Source: Sinotaia quadrata (taxonomy: Eukaryota; Mollusca; Gastropoda; Architaenioglossa; Viviparidae). From it: a DNA stretch of 64,000 bases. The notes beneath the pieces were generated by a model. It ran no database searches and had not been told where the DNA came from. It worked only from the letters and a program-made list of their open reading frames with translations. Below, piece by piece: positions 1-11,689 of this stretch (position 1 is the first letter of the stretch; every line of letters begins with the position of its first letter). A program made the translations under genes and the position numbers. The stretch lies in the NCBI GenBank assembly GCA_028829895.1, contig CM054178.1:101980058-102044057 (forward strand), written 5' to 3'.

Positions 1-250
1 GTGCAGTGAGTCGTCAGCGTGTAGAGAAAATGTTAGTGTGTAGCGAATCGTCGTTAGAATGCAGTGAGTCACTAGCACGCAGTGAGTCATCAGTGTGTAG
101 AGAAAATTTTAGTGTGTAGCGAATCGATGTTAGTATGCACTGAGTCGTTGTTAATGTGCAGTGAGTCACTAATGCGCAATGAGTCGTTAGTGTGTAGAGA
201 ATCGTTGTTAGTATGCAGTGAGTCCTTGATGGTGTGCAGCGCGAGTCACT
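1..250. repeat. Nested tandem repeat, ~20-bp monomer (GTGCAGTGAGTC-type)
   Basis: Degenerate copies of a GTGCAGTGAGTCGTTAGT-like monomer alternate with a GTGTAGAGAAAA block. The block recurs at about 21, 97 and 194, giving an irregular higher-order period of about 76-97 bp. The array is cut by the window start. The reading frame across it on the minus strand is repeat-derived. Confidence 0.8.
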
Positions 251-424
251 GTTAGGAACCCGATAGATTAACAAGTGCTGATTATTCGTAGAAAGAAATA
301 TTGTTTGGTAGCGTAAGATCAGAGATTTCAGCATTGTTCCAGATCATCGTGTTCAATCTAATATTATTACAGATTTTCATGTGGAAAAATATGCTGCTCA
401 TCAACTCCATCAAAAATACTTTGC

Positions 425-640
425 GCGACGACTCTAGCAGTGAAAAGAGAAGAAACTGTGCGACAACTCTAGCACTGAAAGGAGAGACAACTCTATGCGA
501 CAACTCAATCATTGAAAAGAGAGACCACTCTGTGCGATAAGTGTAGCAGTGAAAAAAAAAGACAACTGTGCGACAACTCTAGCAGTGAAAAGAAAAACTG
601 AACGCTGTGCGGCACTACTCTAGTATGGAACGAGCGACAC
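425..640. repeat. 36-37-bp tandem repeat, about 6 copies
   Basis: The unit GCGACAACTCTAGCAGTGAA recurs at 425, 460, 497, 534, 570 and 609, with purine-rich spacers between copies. Divergence between copies is moderate. Confidence 0.85.
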
Positions 641-1795
641 CCAAACACGATACTTGGACTAATCTGTGCATATATATAGTGACTAATTCTGACGAAATGA
701 CACTAAACAGTTGTGACACTTCATAAACTAAGACTATTGCTTCGGTGCCTTCAGCATTTTCCCCTTTGATAAGTTTATATAATAATCTTTTATTTTATTT
801 GTTAAATGTCCATTGATGATGTAAAACAGAGACACGTTTTGATTTCCGAAGAAAATGAGACATTATATCTTACACGGAGAGAGATCGGATCGCCAGCTCT
901 GAACCTGGACTCTCAAGTTACCACATACCACCCGAGTTGTCTGTGCGTGTTTGTGTTTTTTGCAGTACAGGCAGCAGAAATATTATTTCTCTTTACACGG
1001 TTGATCTCCCTTGCTAATTATAAAGCAAACGTGAATGTCTTCTAAGCCCTTGATTTAGTACCCCTGCCGATCTCATTGCCTCCTGGCTGGCTTCTGGCAG
1101 GCGTGATGAATAGAGCGCTAATAACGCGAATATCGTACGTCATTCAAACGTAATAATTTTCCAAACATTGTCCAACAATACAATCAAGCTGTCAAAGAGT
1201 CGATTGCCGAAACTTGAGAAAGTAGCACAGCTGTGTGCTATCGATTCGATGCAAATCATCGCAGACAACACAGGCAAGCGAAGAAAAGATTTTTGTTAAG
1301 CACTGCAGCCAGTCAGTATAGAAAAAATGTCACTTTTTTTTTCTCTAATCAACTGCAATGAAATCTCTTTATATTCTGGCAGACGCAAACGATTGAAAAT
1401 TAACTTCAGCCTCATGACTAATGAAGTAATTGTTAGAAGAAGTTTGCTGTATATCATTTGATTGTATTACCGACATGAATGGAATAACATACATTGCCGC
1501 CTTCAAAAATGCGACGACAATCAAAGTTAATGGACAAGCGTCATTACAGCCATTACAACCTTCATTACTGACGCTCTCAAACAACTAAGAAAATACTCGC
1601 TTTAGCTTGTATTTTGACCACCGGTCAGTCACTGCAGATCTTTCCTTCTGGCTGTATATTTTCCCATCAACAAGGCAATTCAGATGTCTTTTATAACATT
1701 TTCTACTCTATTGCAGGTGTCATAAACTATTAATTTTAAGAATTTCAATCTTTTCTATTAGTACACTAAAAGTCAATGTTTGGTCATCCGCTTGA
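641..1795. other. Single-copy-looking DNA, no supported gene
   Basis: Complex sequence with no array. The 79-codon frame from 806 and the 71-codon minus-strand frame at 1369-1584 resemble no family I know. A possible acceptor (T-run then GCAG) lies near 960, but no coherent exon follows. Confidence 0.4.
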
Positions 1796-2440
1796 TTCTA
1801 TACTTGTATTCCTGTAACCAAGGTCACGACCATTGAGGGGTCTCCAGCTTCACTCTGTACATTTGCTAGTTTTAAAGTCACAAATCTTCCAACTCAGTCC
1901 TGTTATCAATGGCAAGGCCTTTGGTACATTTTCGGTTTATAATGTTGGACATTAACTACTAATAAGGTACTGGGACTATAGCCACCGCAAGCTATACTTT
2001 TAACAGTCAAGACCACGTGGGCCATCTACGAAATTAATCTGCACTGTTATCGTGGTCAAGGCCATTGGATCGTGCAACTGAACCTTCAGACTGTACTTTC
2101 ACTAACGCTAAGATTATTCTGAGGCTCTACTTCAAACTGTACTTGACCATGGTCATGGCCATTCGTACAAATGCTATCAGAACCTGTATTTTTATCACAG
2201 TTAAGGTAACAAAATCAAGAGATTATTTACACTTTACACCGTACTTTCTCCTCGGCCCAAAAGTTTATTTTTTATCACTATTAAGTTCACAAGGTCACTA
2301 GCACTATTTACATTTAAACGGTACTTTCACTCGTCAAAACCAGGTGTGCCTTTATTTTAACTGAGGTCACACTGTCCCTAGGACCATAGTGTAGATTGTA
2401 CTTTCACTCGGGGCAAACCAGCTGTGTACCTTTATTTTTA
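1796..2440. repeat. Highly diverged copies related to the adjacent 75-bp array
   Basis: Phrases such as AAGGTCACGACCATTG and GACTGTACTTTCACT recur irregularly and foreshadow the clean 75-bp array that begins at 2440. This looks like the decayed flank of that array. Confidence 0.5.
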
Positions 2441-3078
2441 AGTGAGAACAAGTGTCTCTGGGAGCACAGTTTTAGACTGTACTTTCACTTGGTCACACCG
2501 GCTGTACATTTATCAAGTGAGATCAAGTGTCTGGGGATCACAGTTTAGACTGTACTTTCACTTGGTCACACCGGCTGTACATTTATCAAGTGAGATCAAG
2601 TGTCTCTGGGGATCACAGTTTAGGCTGTACTTTCACTTGGTCACACCGGCCGTACATTTATCAAGTGAGATCAAGTGGCTCTGGGGATCACAGTTTAAAC
2701 TGTACTTTCACTTGGTCACACCGGCTGTACATTTATCAAGTGAGATCAAGTGTCTCTGGGGATCACAGTTTAGGCTGTACTTTCACTTGGTCACACGGGC
2801 TGTACATTTATCAAGTGAGATCAAGTGTCTCTGGGGATCACAGTTTAGACTGTACTTTCACTTGGTCTCACCGGCTGTACATTTATCAAGTGAGATCAAG
2901 TGTCTCTGGGGATCACAGTTTAGACTGTACTTTCACTTGGTCACACCGGCTGTACATTTATCAAGTGAGATCAAGTGTCTCTGGGGATCACTGTTTAGAC
3001 TGTACTTTCACTTAGTCACACCGGCTGTACATTTATCAAGTGAGATCAAGTGTCTCTGGGGATCACAGTTTAGACTGA
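2440..3078. repeat. 75-bp minisatellite, about 8.5 copies
   Basis: Unit starts (GATCAAGTGTCTCTGGGGAT) fall at 2521, 2594, 2669, 2744, 2819, 2894, 2969 and 3044. The period is 75 bp apart from one 73-bp copy. Copies differ by only a few substitutions. Because 75 is divisible by three, frames of 213 and 162 codons appear; these are artefacts of the repeat. Confidence 0.95.
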
Positions 3079-3269
3079 CTTAAACCAATGTCAAACAAGC
3101 CTGTATTTTTGCGCGTTTAAAGTCATTGCAATAAAGTGCTTGTTCCTTACTTAAGGTCAAGACCATAGGTCCACTTACAACTGCAGTCAGTACTATTTTC
3201 TCCTCCAGCATCCAGAAGTTAGCTCCATGAAATGTCTTAAAATCGATCCTGTCACATGAGCAAATGTAT

Positions 3270-3505
3270 TTATGCCATCTTAATGTTACTTATGCGACAC
3301 GTGCGAAGGTCGGTATGTACTCTGTTAAAGAGTATGTTACAGCATCTTGATGTGACTACGTAACGTGTGAAGGTGTATACTGTTTACGAGTACACTACAC
3401 TAACAGCCTCTTAATGTGACTACGTTGCATGCGAAGGTCAGTATGTTACTACTTTACGAGCGTGATACACTAAACATCACCTTAATGCGACAACGTAACG
3501 TGTGC
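3270..3505. repeat. ~70-bp tandem repeat, about 4 degenerate copies
   Basis: CTTAATGTGACTACGT-like segments followed by a GCGAAGGTC.GTATGTACT block recur near 3275, 3345, 3407 and 3480. Confidence 0.7.
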
Positions 3506-3509
3506 ATCC

Positions 3510-4190
3510 CGAGAGCAACAAACTTCTGGATTAAAAAAAAAAACAATCATGGCAAGAACAATTGGTATCAGAATATGAAAAGGTGTAGATCTGTTGGTTA
3601 AAAGTTTAAAGGAAAGTCTCGTGTCAGAAAAAAAACAACCAAAGATATACAGGCAACCAGACCTAAGACGTCAAACTGCGAGCAAGACAATTTTAAAGAA
3701 ACATACACTAACTTTTGAAAGAACAATGCAGTTATTGTTAATCGAAATTTGTAAACTATTATACTTTAGAAAATCTATCGAAAAACTTTTCTAGACATAA
3801 TGCTATGAATAGTGTTTCGTATATAGAATATCTACTTAACCTTCAACTTATGTACATTCCCTATGGAGGAAAGTTAAGAGAAAGTGTGCAATAAGCATAT
3901 ATTGAAGTAGTTATGAAGAAAACTTTAAACTACACATTTACAAACTGTACACATACATGCACATATACATACGTACTTACAGAGATACATACATAAACAA
4001 AATTTTACCGAATTATATAAAAATCATATGTTCCGGTATCAAGTACCTCTACAAGTTACAATCTTTCCTGTCGGGAGTACAAGGGAATTTTTTTGATTTG
4101 CAATGTTATGTTGGAGATTATGCTTCAGAAAACTGAAATTGTTTTGTGTATTGATTAGCACTCAACTTGTAGAGTGCGTTTCCTGTTCAC
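3510..4190. other. AT-rich DNA without recognisable features
   Basis: AT-rich and not repeated. The short frames at 3416-3601 and 3594-3794 are lysine-rich products of A-runs with no supporting signal. Confidence 0.4.
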
Positions 4191-4194
4191 CTAG

Positions 4195-4890
4195 AGAGAC
4201 ATTGTATAGATTTTGGTCCATTTCACATAGAAGAATTTTTATATGGATTTTGGTCCACTTCACATAGAAGAACTTTTATATAGATTTGGGACCACTTCGC
4301 CCCAAAGAACTTTATATGTATTTTTCCACTTCACCTAGAGGAACTTAATATGGATTTTGATCTCATTCACCTAGAGGAACTTAATATGGATTTTGTCAAC
4401 TTCACCTAAAGGAACTTAATATAGATTTTGTCCATTTCACCTAGAGGAACTTAATATATATTTTGTCCAGTTCACCTAGAGGAACTTATATGGATTTTTA
4501 TCTCGTTCACCTAGGGGAACTTAATATGGGTTTTTATCTCGTTCACCTAGAGGAACTTAATAAGGATTTTGGTCTCGTTCACCTAGACTAGAGGAACTTA
4601 ATATGGGTTTTTATCTCGTTCACCTAGAGGAACTTAAAATGGATTTTGGTCCGGTTCACCTAGAGGAACTTAATATGGATTTTAGTCCAGTTCACCTAGA
4701 GGAACTTAATATGGATTTTAGTCCAGTTCACCTAGAGGAACTTAATATGAATTTTTATCTCGTTAACCTAGAGGAACTTAATATGGATTTTAGTCCGGTT
4801 CACGTACAGGAACTTAATATGGATTTAGTCCAGATCAACAGAGGAATTTAATTTAGATTTTGGTCCACTTTACCTGTAAGAACTTAATAT
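4195..4890. repeat. 36-bp minisatellite (CACCTAGAGGAACTTAATAT), about 18 copies
   Basis: The unit is CACCTAGAGGAACTTAATAT followed by GGATTTTGGTCCAGTT, about 36 bp. The 5' copies are more degenerate and vary in length; the central copies (4600-4830) are nearly clean. The 82-codon frame at 4603 is an artefact of a period divisible by three. Confidence 0.92.
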
Positions 4891-5004
4891 CGATGTTAGA
4901 CTAGTTCAACAGCGCTGAATTAGTAGTCAGACTTGACAGTACTGCTGCTTAAAATTAATCTGTACTAAATGCCGACAAATATTCTCGATGCCTTAAGTTC
5001 AAGT

Positions 5005-5275
5005 AATCCATAAATCATCGTCATAAAAACTAGTGTAAGCTCTGTTAAATACACAGTCCATAAATCATCGTCATAAAAACTAGTGTAAGCTCTGTTAAAT
5101 ACACAGTCCATAAATAATCGTCATAAAAACTAGTACTTCATGCTCTATTAAATATACAGTTCATATATCATCGTCACAAAAACTAGTGCTTCAAGCTCTA
5201 TTAAATACACAGACCATAAATCATCGTCACAAAGCTAGTGTTTAAAGCTCTGTTAAATATACAGTATCCACAAAA
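5005..5275. repeat. 50-53-bp tandem repeat, 5 copies
   Basis: TCCATAAATCATCGTCATAA starts at 5007, 5057 and 5107, then near 5160 and 5213. The first two copies are essentially identical and later ones drift. Confidence 0.9.
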
Positions 5276-5390
5276 TGTCTTCAAAACAATGATGCATCAA
5301 AGAGCAGTGAACTCTGCGTTATTTGAGGCGCGTTTGTGAAAAAGTGTCTCGTCAAACCCGTGCTGCGCTTGGAGCAATTTCTTGTTTGTA

Positions 5391-5825
5391 TTGAGTGTAT
5401 TGGAAACCTATATGAATGTTAGAGTAAATGTTTTGTTCGTTTTGAGTGCATTGGAAACCTATATGAATGTTAGAGTAAATGTTTTGTTCGTTTTGAGTGT
5501 ATTGGAAACCTATATGAATGTTAGAGTAAATGTTTTGTTCGTTTTGAGTGTATTGGAAACCTATATGAATGTTAGAGTAAATGTTTTGTTCGTTTTGAGT
5601 GTATTGGAAACCTATATGAATGTTAGAGTAAATGTTTTGTTCGTTTTGAGTGCATTGGAAACCTATATGAATGTTAGAGTAAATGTTTTGTTCGTTTTGA
5701 GTGTATTGGAAACCTATATGAATGTTAGAGTAAATGTTTTGTTCGTTTTGAGTGTATTGGATCCCCATATGAATGTTAGAGTAAATGTTTTGTTCGTTTT
5801 GAGTGTATTGGATCCCCATATGAGC
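5391..5825. repeat. 51-bp minisatellite, 8-9 near-identical copies
   Basis: Units begin TTGAGTGTATTGGAAACCTA and continue to ATGTTTTGTTCGT, with a period of exactly 51 bp from 5391. The high identity suggests recent expansion or homogenisation. The period is divisible by three, so both strands are open for about 155-170 codons; neither frame looks like a gene. Confidence 0.95.
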
Positions 5826-6064
5826 ATCGCAAACCTTCCACACTAGTAACTCTGCCACCAATAGAATAATCTAATCTTTCCCAGGGAGTAGGTCGATGAC
5901 CGATGATGGTACGACACAGTCAAATGAATCGACTAATCAACAAATATTTGACGTTGGTATGTGAGATATACATGCAATAGTAACATGTACATATTTCAAA
6001 GATCCAAATGTGGTAAAAGTTGCCGTAAAATTAAAACAATTTTGTTTTCACAAAATGCATCTAC

Positions 6065-6495
6065 AGCTTACCTTTTAGATAGATAGATAGATAGATAGAC
6101 AGCACACATCTACCGCTTACCTTTTAGATAGATAGATAGATAGACAGCACACATATACCGCTTACCTTTTTAGATAGATAGATAGATAGACAGCACACAT
6201 CTACCGCTTACCTTTTAGATAGATAGATAGATAGACAGCACACATCTACCGCTTACCTTTTAGACAGATAGATAGACAGCACACATCTACCGTTTACCTT
6301 TTAGATAGATAGATAGACAGCACACATCAACCGCTTACCTTTTAGATAGATAGATAGACAGCACACATCTACCGCTTACCTTTTAGATAGATAGATAGAC
6401 AGCACACATCTACCGCTTACCTTTTAGATAGATAGATAGACAGCACACATCTACCTCTTACCTTTTAGATAGATAGATAGATAGACAGCACGCAT
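6065..6495. repeat. 43-50-bp minisatellite with an embedded (TAGA)n tract, about 10 copies
   Basis: Each unit has a conserved block, CAGCACACATCTACCGCTTA then CCTTTTAGA, followed by two to six TAGA tetramers and GACAG. Unit length varies mainly through TAGA copy number, so a microsatellite is nested inside a minisatellite. Confidence 0.92.
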
Positions 6496-6534
6496 CTGTA
6501 TAATAGTGGGGAATGTTGGAGAAACTCAACCATA

Positions 6535-6610
6535 TTACGGTAAGTCTCAAACCTTAGGTATTCAAGCCATACTAAGGTAAGTCTCAAACTTTAGGTATTC
6601 AAGCCATAAA
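6535..6610. repeat. ~40-bp direct duplication
   Basis: GGTAAGTCTCAAACCTTAGG followed by TATTCAAGCCATA occurs twice in tandem. Confidence 0.85.
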
Positions 6611-6844
6611 CCAAAGAGTAACTACTATCATGTGCGTGCAACCACCAACCCCAGCAACTGGCAATAACGCTGATACCGCCACTATACCGTAACATCACCC
6701 TCAGCATTACCATCACCAAGCACATACCACCACCAAAAAGTAAAATTCTAAATACTGGGGCTGTGAGGACTTAGGTGCCAGTTGGCAGCAGTGTCACCTT
6801 TGAAAATATATCATATTACAAGTACTAAAACTATACCTGGACTC

Positions 6845-7045
6845 CCCAAATGAAGTTATGCATGTACTGAGATTATAATGGACACACCAAAAGAAGCAAT
6901 GCAAGTACTGAGATTATGCCTGGATACACCTAAAGAAAAAGCCATGCAAGTACAAAGACTACATCTGGACACACCCAGAAGTGAAGCCATGCCAGTACAG
7001 AGACTATGTCTGGACACACCAAAAGAAGTCATGCACAGAGATCAG
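6845..7045. repeat. ~45-51-bp tandem repeat, 4-5 copies
   Basis: The unit contains ATGCAAGTACAGAGATTATG and CTGGACACACCAAAAGAAG. Copies are diverged. The 66-codon frame at 6878 is repeat-derived. Confidence 0.8.
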
Positions 7046-8069
7046 GTTGGTTTTGATCTGATCCAGATTTCCTCGTGAAATAATACCCAAGGAGGTGTGA
7101 ACAAATTGTTCACTTATTTACACTCATCTTTACAAACGCGTCCCTAGCACTGGTTCTAAATGGTGGAGGACTGAATGAACGCGACTGATCCGGCCCTACG
7201 TCGGAGACCTCGACAGGTGTGAGGACAAGTTCGTAAGATGCTTTGTGTCAAACGAAAGTGGATGTCTAATGACGCGTGACTTCCAAACAATTTGACAGCT
7301 TCTTGCAGGCCAGATGTCTTTGATTGACTAGTTCGCTGACTGGCATAAAATAGCGTGCTTGTGGTAAAACTTCGCTTCATCTGGTTTAAAAATTAAAAAA
7401 TAAATTGTCATATAACAGTGAAGATGACTGACTCGCAAACAGCGCCAACGATATACCGTCCCGACTCTCAGATTTTTCTTACAAGACAATCTGTCGGGCT
7501 TTAAAGCAAACGTTTTGAAGAAATGTTGACAAATATTACAAACTGTCTTTACTCTTGATGTTTGTCCTTGTGATGTTCGAAATCAAAAGAAACTTTGCGT
7601 AATTTCGCTGAACTTCAAACGCCGAACTTGATTTAACCTTTGCACATTTCGGCTCGGCATCTGAAGAAAAACTTGTATTTGTGATCGTAATCAACGTAAG
7701 ATAGGACAATCACCTGCAACGTGCATACACATAAGCTAGAGTGGTGACGGATAAGGCAGCAACTAAGTAACCATAACTCGCTTCGCAAAGCCGTCTACCG
7801 GAGCGTAAAACTGTACTTGAAAGATGCATGGGCTAGTTAACTGACAGTCAAGGTGATTGTTGAGTTTATATAGTAAGTGTTTCAGGTACGGGTTCGAAGT
7901 TCTTTTTGCACTTTTGCATTTTCAGAGTACTGCTTCTGCGAAAAGGGACAATCTTCGCTCTGATTCTGCTATGAGGTTATTTCCCTTTGTTTCCTCATAA
8001 ACATAGGACTGCTATAGCTCCAGCGCCACAGATCGGTATTAGAGGGGAAGATGCAGGGGAGAAAAAAAA
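7046..8069. other. Non-repetitive DNA, no supported gene
   Basis: Balanced composition at 7130-7380. A short plus-strand frame near 7170-7280 contains several Cys codons and a possible ACAG|GTGTGA donor, but lacks a convincing acceptor. No family was recognised. Confidence 0.35.
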
Positions 8070-8275
8070 GTGTATATCTTCTCGCTCAAAAGGCCCGGAA
8101 TCGATTCCCGCTTGGGGTGACAAACTTAACTCCATAACTCCAGGTTAAGTGTCTAGTCCATCGGATGGGGCGATAGATATAGTCTCGTGTGCTGCAGACC
8201 GCGCTTGCTAAAGCTCCCTCTGCAGCTGAACATTGCTGTGAATAGACCAGCTGGTGGCTGCAAGGGCAAAATTAT
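8070..8275 (+). mobile_element. tRNA-derived SINE fragment
   Basis: GGAATCGATTCCCG (about 8096-8110) resembles a Pol III B box and is followed by CTTGGGGTGACAAA. About 60 bp downstream lies a domain with CCATCGGATGGGGCGATAG, GTGTGCTGCAG and CGCGCTTGCTAAAGCTCCCT. The same ordered words occur at 36718-36790. This arrangement fits tRNA-headed SINEs with a conserved central domain that are widespread in mollusc and other invertebrate genomes. I see no clear A box, so the head is probably decayed or truncated. The exact family is unknown. Confidence 0.6.
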
Positions 8276-8885
8276 AGGTTGTTTTTTTTTTAAATCCACG
8301 CACACTCTTTACTTTCAACACTCGTGACATTAAATCTCTCTTTGGTTGCTTGTCTTGTTTGACAAAATACGAGAAAACTCAATAAAATAATAAAAAAAAT
8401 AACTAAATTATATATTTCCGTCAGCGTGTTTATGGGAACTAAATCAAAACGCTAGTCTGTGTGTCTATATATGTGTGTATATGTGTGAGAAAAAGAGAGT
8501 GTGTACAAAATTTGGGTGCTGAACTACACTAACACGTATGTTAATTTGTGACAATAAAATGTTTCCAACCTTTCTTTCTTCCCTGAAATATTTCACATAA
8601 AACATTATTTGCTTGGGAACTATAATAGCGCCACCTTTCAGTCCATAATCGCGCTTTTCTTGACGACAAAGTGGTCAGCAGAAACCATCACTGTGTAATA
8701 TACACAATGAGTTTTCTCCCTTATTTTCACGATACGTATTTTATTGTTAGGCTCAGTAAAGGCAAGGCAATACGATAGTATGTTATCACTGTATAAACTA
8801 AGTTAAATGGCTTCTATAATCTTCTATACATACAAAAAAGGGAAATGATTGACTTACACGAGGTGTGCTTTCAATTTGTTTCTAG

Positions 8886-8960
8886 TCAACGAGGAACTAC
8901 TGTATGATAAGTCACAAACAACAGAGGAGGAAACTCGGATGACTGGTGTTAACATTCAAC
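8886..8960 (+). CDS. Candidate internal coding exon (75 nt, phase 1-1)
   Basis: A pyrimidine-rich acceptor (TGCTTTCAATTTGTTTCTAG) ends at 8885 and a consensus donor (CAAC|GTGAGT) begins at 8961. Only one of the three frames is open; it reads NEELLYDKSQ followed by TTEEETRMTGVNIQ, an acidic, polar segment. The exon length is divisible by three, so it could be skipped without a frameshift. No family was recognised. A 25-codon open stretch can arise by chance, so the case rests on the paired splice sites. A conserved orthologous exon or RNA evidence would be needed to call a gene. Confidence 0.35.
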
Positions 8961-9185
8961 GTGAGTTACTGCTCCTGGTTGGCAAAAGCCTAATTGAAAG
9001 TATCACAGCGAAGACAATACAGACTATTTCCTTTACAAATGTTCAAATACTATATTACACGAACAAGTCTATTCAGTGAATCAGATTATGCAGTTTACTG
9101 CTAAATGTTCATCGGCGTTCATAGCCAACTGTCCGGCTGATATCATGCGTTTAAAGCCACGAAAACATAAATTGACCTACTGTTC

Positions 9186-9312
9186 TTTGCAGTTAAGAAA
9201 TGCGACCTGCCGTCCAGCTATTCACGAAGTCATGAGATGGCCTCCTTTTCCTTGCAGTTAAGGAATGCAAGCTGCCTTTCAGCTATTCACGAAGTCAAGT
9301 CGTCCTACTGCT
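9186..9312. repeat. ~64-bp direct duplication
   Basis: TTGCAGTTAAGAAATGC then CAGCTATTCACGAAGTCA is present twice, at about 9186 and 9253, with a few differences. Confidence 0.75.
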
Positions 9313-9395
9313 GTTATTGCTAAGGAATGAGGGGAAAGAGCATGGAGATTCGTGTCACCATGGTGTTTATGTCTTTGTTTCCAAATAAACAGACA

Positions 9396-9497
9396 CAAAC
9401 TCTTGGTGGTGCGGCGAGTACCTGAGGACGTGTGTCAGTGTTTTGAAGGACACCGAATGGGTAGAGGTGTCATTTCATTTTTTAAAAAATTATGTAA
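9396..9497 (+). CDS. Weak candidate 3' coding exon
   Basis: An acceptor-like sequence (TCTTTGTTTCCAAATAAACAG) ends at 9394. The frame beginning CAC AAA at 9396 stays open for 33 codons to TGA (9495-9497), through VVRRVPEDVCQCFEGHRMGR. The same frame is also open upstream of the acceptor, which lowers its discriminating value. No polyadenylation signal stands out nearby and no family was recognised. Confidence 0.18.
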
Positions 9498-9837
9498 ATG
9501 ATTTTTTCCTGCTTCTCTAGAATTTCTTTGCCAACACTGAGAATCAGTCAGTGGAACCCAGTAACTAAATCTAGGACTTTACTAGTAACAATAAAAATTG
9601 ACAAAGACATGAAGTAAACAAGAACGACAGCAAAAAGAAAATTAGAATAGGTGAATCAGATCGGTCAAGGCCAAGGTCACATAAAAACATATCAATACAA
9701 ATATAAATAGTGCGTTTAGTAATATAACACTTAGGCCTTCGTGTGCCTGAAATCAAAACTGAGAGAGAAAGAAAAACTAATGGGAGAAATCAAAGCTAGG
9801 ATACAGCATTTGGATTGGGGGTGTTGTTCGTATTAGA

Positions 9838-9874
9838 TGTGTGAGTGTGTGCTTGTATTAGATGTGCGTATGTA

Positions 9875-9932
<58 letters not shown>

Positions 9933-10065
9933 TATTACATTGTTTGTATTTGATGTGTGGTTTTGTATTAGCTGTGTGTGTTGAGTTTCTATTCTATGTG
10001 TGTGTGTTTGTATTAGATGTGTGCGTGTGTTTGTATTAGATGTGCGTGTGTGTGTCTGTGTGTGT
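9838..10065. repeat. (TG)n microsatellite embedded in TGTATTAGATGTG repeats
   Basis: A pure TG tract (about 9890-9928) is flanked by several copies of TTGTATTAGATGTGTG, giving a compound microsatellite and minisatellite. Confidence 0.92.
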
Positions 10066-10200
10066 AGGAGAGAGAGAGAAAGGTTAGTGAAAGAGAAGTG
10101 ATATGGGAGAGAGAATACAGAAAAAGTAAGGGAAAGAGAAAGAGAGCGACAGAAAGAGGAGGAGCAGAGAAATAAAGAGAGGGAAAAGAGAGAGAAGAGT
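10066..10200. repeat. Purine-rich GA/GAAA tract
   Basis: Strongly purine-biased plus strand (AGAGAGAGAAAGG and AAGAGAAAGAGAGCGAC), low complexity. It follows the TG tract directly. Confidence 0.8.
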
Positions 10201-10629
10201 CAACGAGAGCTCGTACATAATTAGTTTCTATTATCGTTGTCTTCTTGCTGTTATTTCGCCACTAAACACTTTCAAATTTATCAAAACCAAAAATTCTAAA
10301 ACTTAAAAATATCTTTTTCCCCTTTTAAAAAAAATAATGTTTAGGAAAATGTACAGCTGCCAAAATAATCTACATTAAATTTACTCCGCCACTTCCAACG
10401 TTAATGACCGCTTCGCTTTTCAGGCAAAATGCATAAGGAGCGAATGTTCAGTAGTGGGTAGGAGAGGAGGTGGTGCTAATCCAGAAAAGTGTAAATTTAC
10501 TGCACATGTTCAGTTGTATTTCATTTCTGGATGTTTTTCATTTTACTCGTTCACTTTTTTTCAAAATCATTATAAGAATGAAATAAACTATTTTTATTTT
10601 TGTTGATGGTAGATTGCAAAATAAAATTC
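10201..10629. other. AT-rich DNA, nothing identified
   Basis: Non-repeated AT-rich sequence with short A- and T-runs and no coding or RNA signal. Confidence 0.4.
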
Positions 10630-10930
10630 CTGTGGCCATAGTTGTTTCAGTTCAATTGGCTCAATCTATTATAACCATAGTTATTTCAATCCAACTGGCT
10701 TAGATTATTATAACCATAATTGTTTCAATCCAAATGGCTCAGACTATTATAGCCATAGTTGATTCAATCAAATTGGTTCAGAATATTGTAGCCATAGTTT
10801 TTCAGTTCAGTTATCTCAGATTATTATAACCATCGTTGTTTCAATCCAATTGGCTCACACTATTATAATCATAGAAGTTTTAATTCATTTGGTTCGGACT
10901 ATTATTATCATAGTTATAAAATCCAGAAAT
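10630..10930. repeat. 39-bp minisatellite, about 8 copies
   Basis: CCATAGTTGTTTCAATCCAA followed by TTGGCTCAGACTATTATAA repeats every 39 bp (10636, 10675 and onward), moderately diverged. Confidence 0.88.
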
Positions 10931-10939
10931 TTCGATCCA

Positions 10940-11328
10940 CACAATTTTACCACAGTTTAAATATGTATAAATCACTGTCGGTTAATACCACAGTTTAAAT
11001 GTGTATAAATCAATGTTGGTAAATACCACAATTTAAATACGTTTAAATCACTGTTGGTTAATACCACATTTTAAATATGTATAAATCACTGTTGGTTAAT
11101 AGAACAATTTAAATATGTATAAATCACTATTGGTTAATACCACAGTTTAAATTTGTATAAATTACTATTGGTTAATACCACAGTTTAAATAAGAATGATC
11201 ACAACTGGTTTATACCACAGTTTAAATATGTATAAATCACTGTTGGTTTATACCACAGTTTAAATATAAATAAATTACTGTTGGTTAATACCACATTTTA
11301 AATATGTATAAATCACAGTTGTTTAGCA
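10940..11328. repeat. 38-bp minisatellite, about 10 copies
   Basis: ACCACAGTTTAAATATGTAT followed by AAATCACTGTTGGTTAAT repeats from 10950 (starts include 10987 and 11025). It abuts the unrelated 39-bp array with almost no spacer. Confidence 0.92.
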
Positions 11329-11689
11329 TTCTAATTGATGCTGCTTGCGATGAGTTTTTAAAATATTTTTTATATTTTTAATATAGTTATAATGCACCAA
11401 TTACAACATTTTTCCATATTGTGTCAGAGTAAATTTGCCTATCCCTATTTTAAAACTTAATTGTTATATAAATTGTTCAATTGTAGAAGTGACCCGACCT
11501 TGGGCACTCCTTATGGTAGTATTTTTGTAAGTGTCAGAGTTGCAGTAAACACTCGAGTTGAGAATATGTCCAATGGTTAATATTTATTAGAACGAGACCA
11601 CCCAATGGGCTGAGATAAAGAAAAGTTTACCTGCTGTAGAAAATTCTATTGTCCACTCACTTGAAACTGGTGTGGCAAAAAGTCTGATC
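11329..11689. other. Non-repetitive AT-rich DNA
   Basis: No coding, repeat or RNA signal recognised. Confidence 0.4.

Noticed and set aside
14..334. 106-codon minus-strand frame at the window start
   Set aside because: Threonine/leucine/histidine-rich translation of the degenerate array at 1-250.
3416..6495. Regularly spaced repeats that might suggest a CRISPR array
   Set aside because: Units are contiguous with no unique spacers, unit lengths vary and the genome is eukaryotic.
7170..7290. Cys-containing plus-strand frame (DRCEDKFVRCFVSNESGC) as an exon
   Set aside because: An in-frame TGA lies just upstream without an acceptor between, and the possible donor falls inside the frame.
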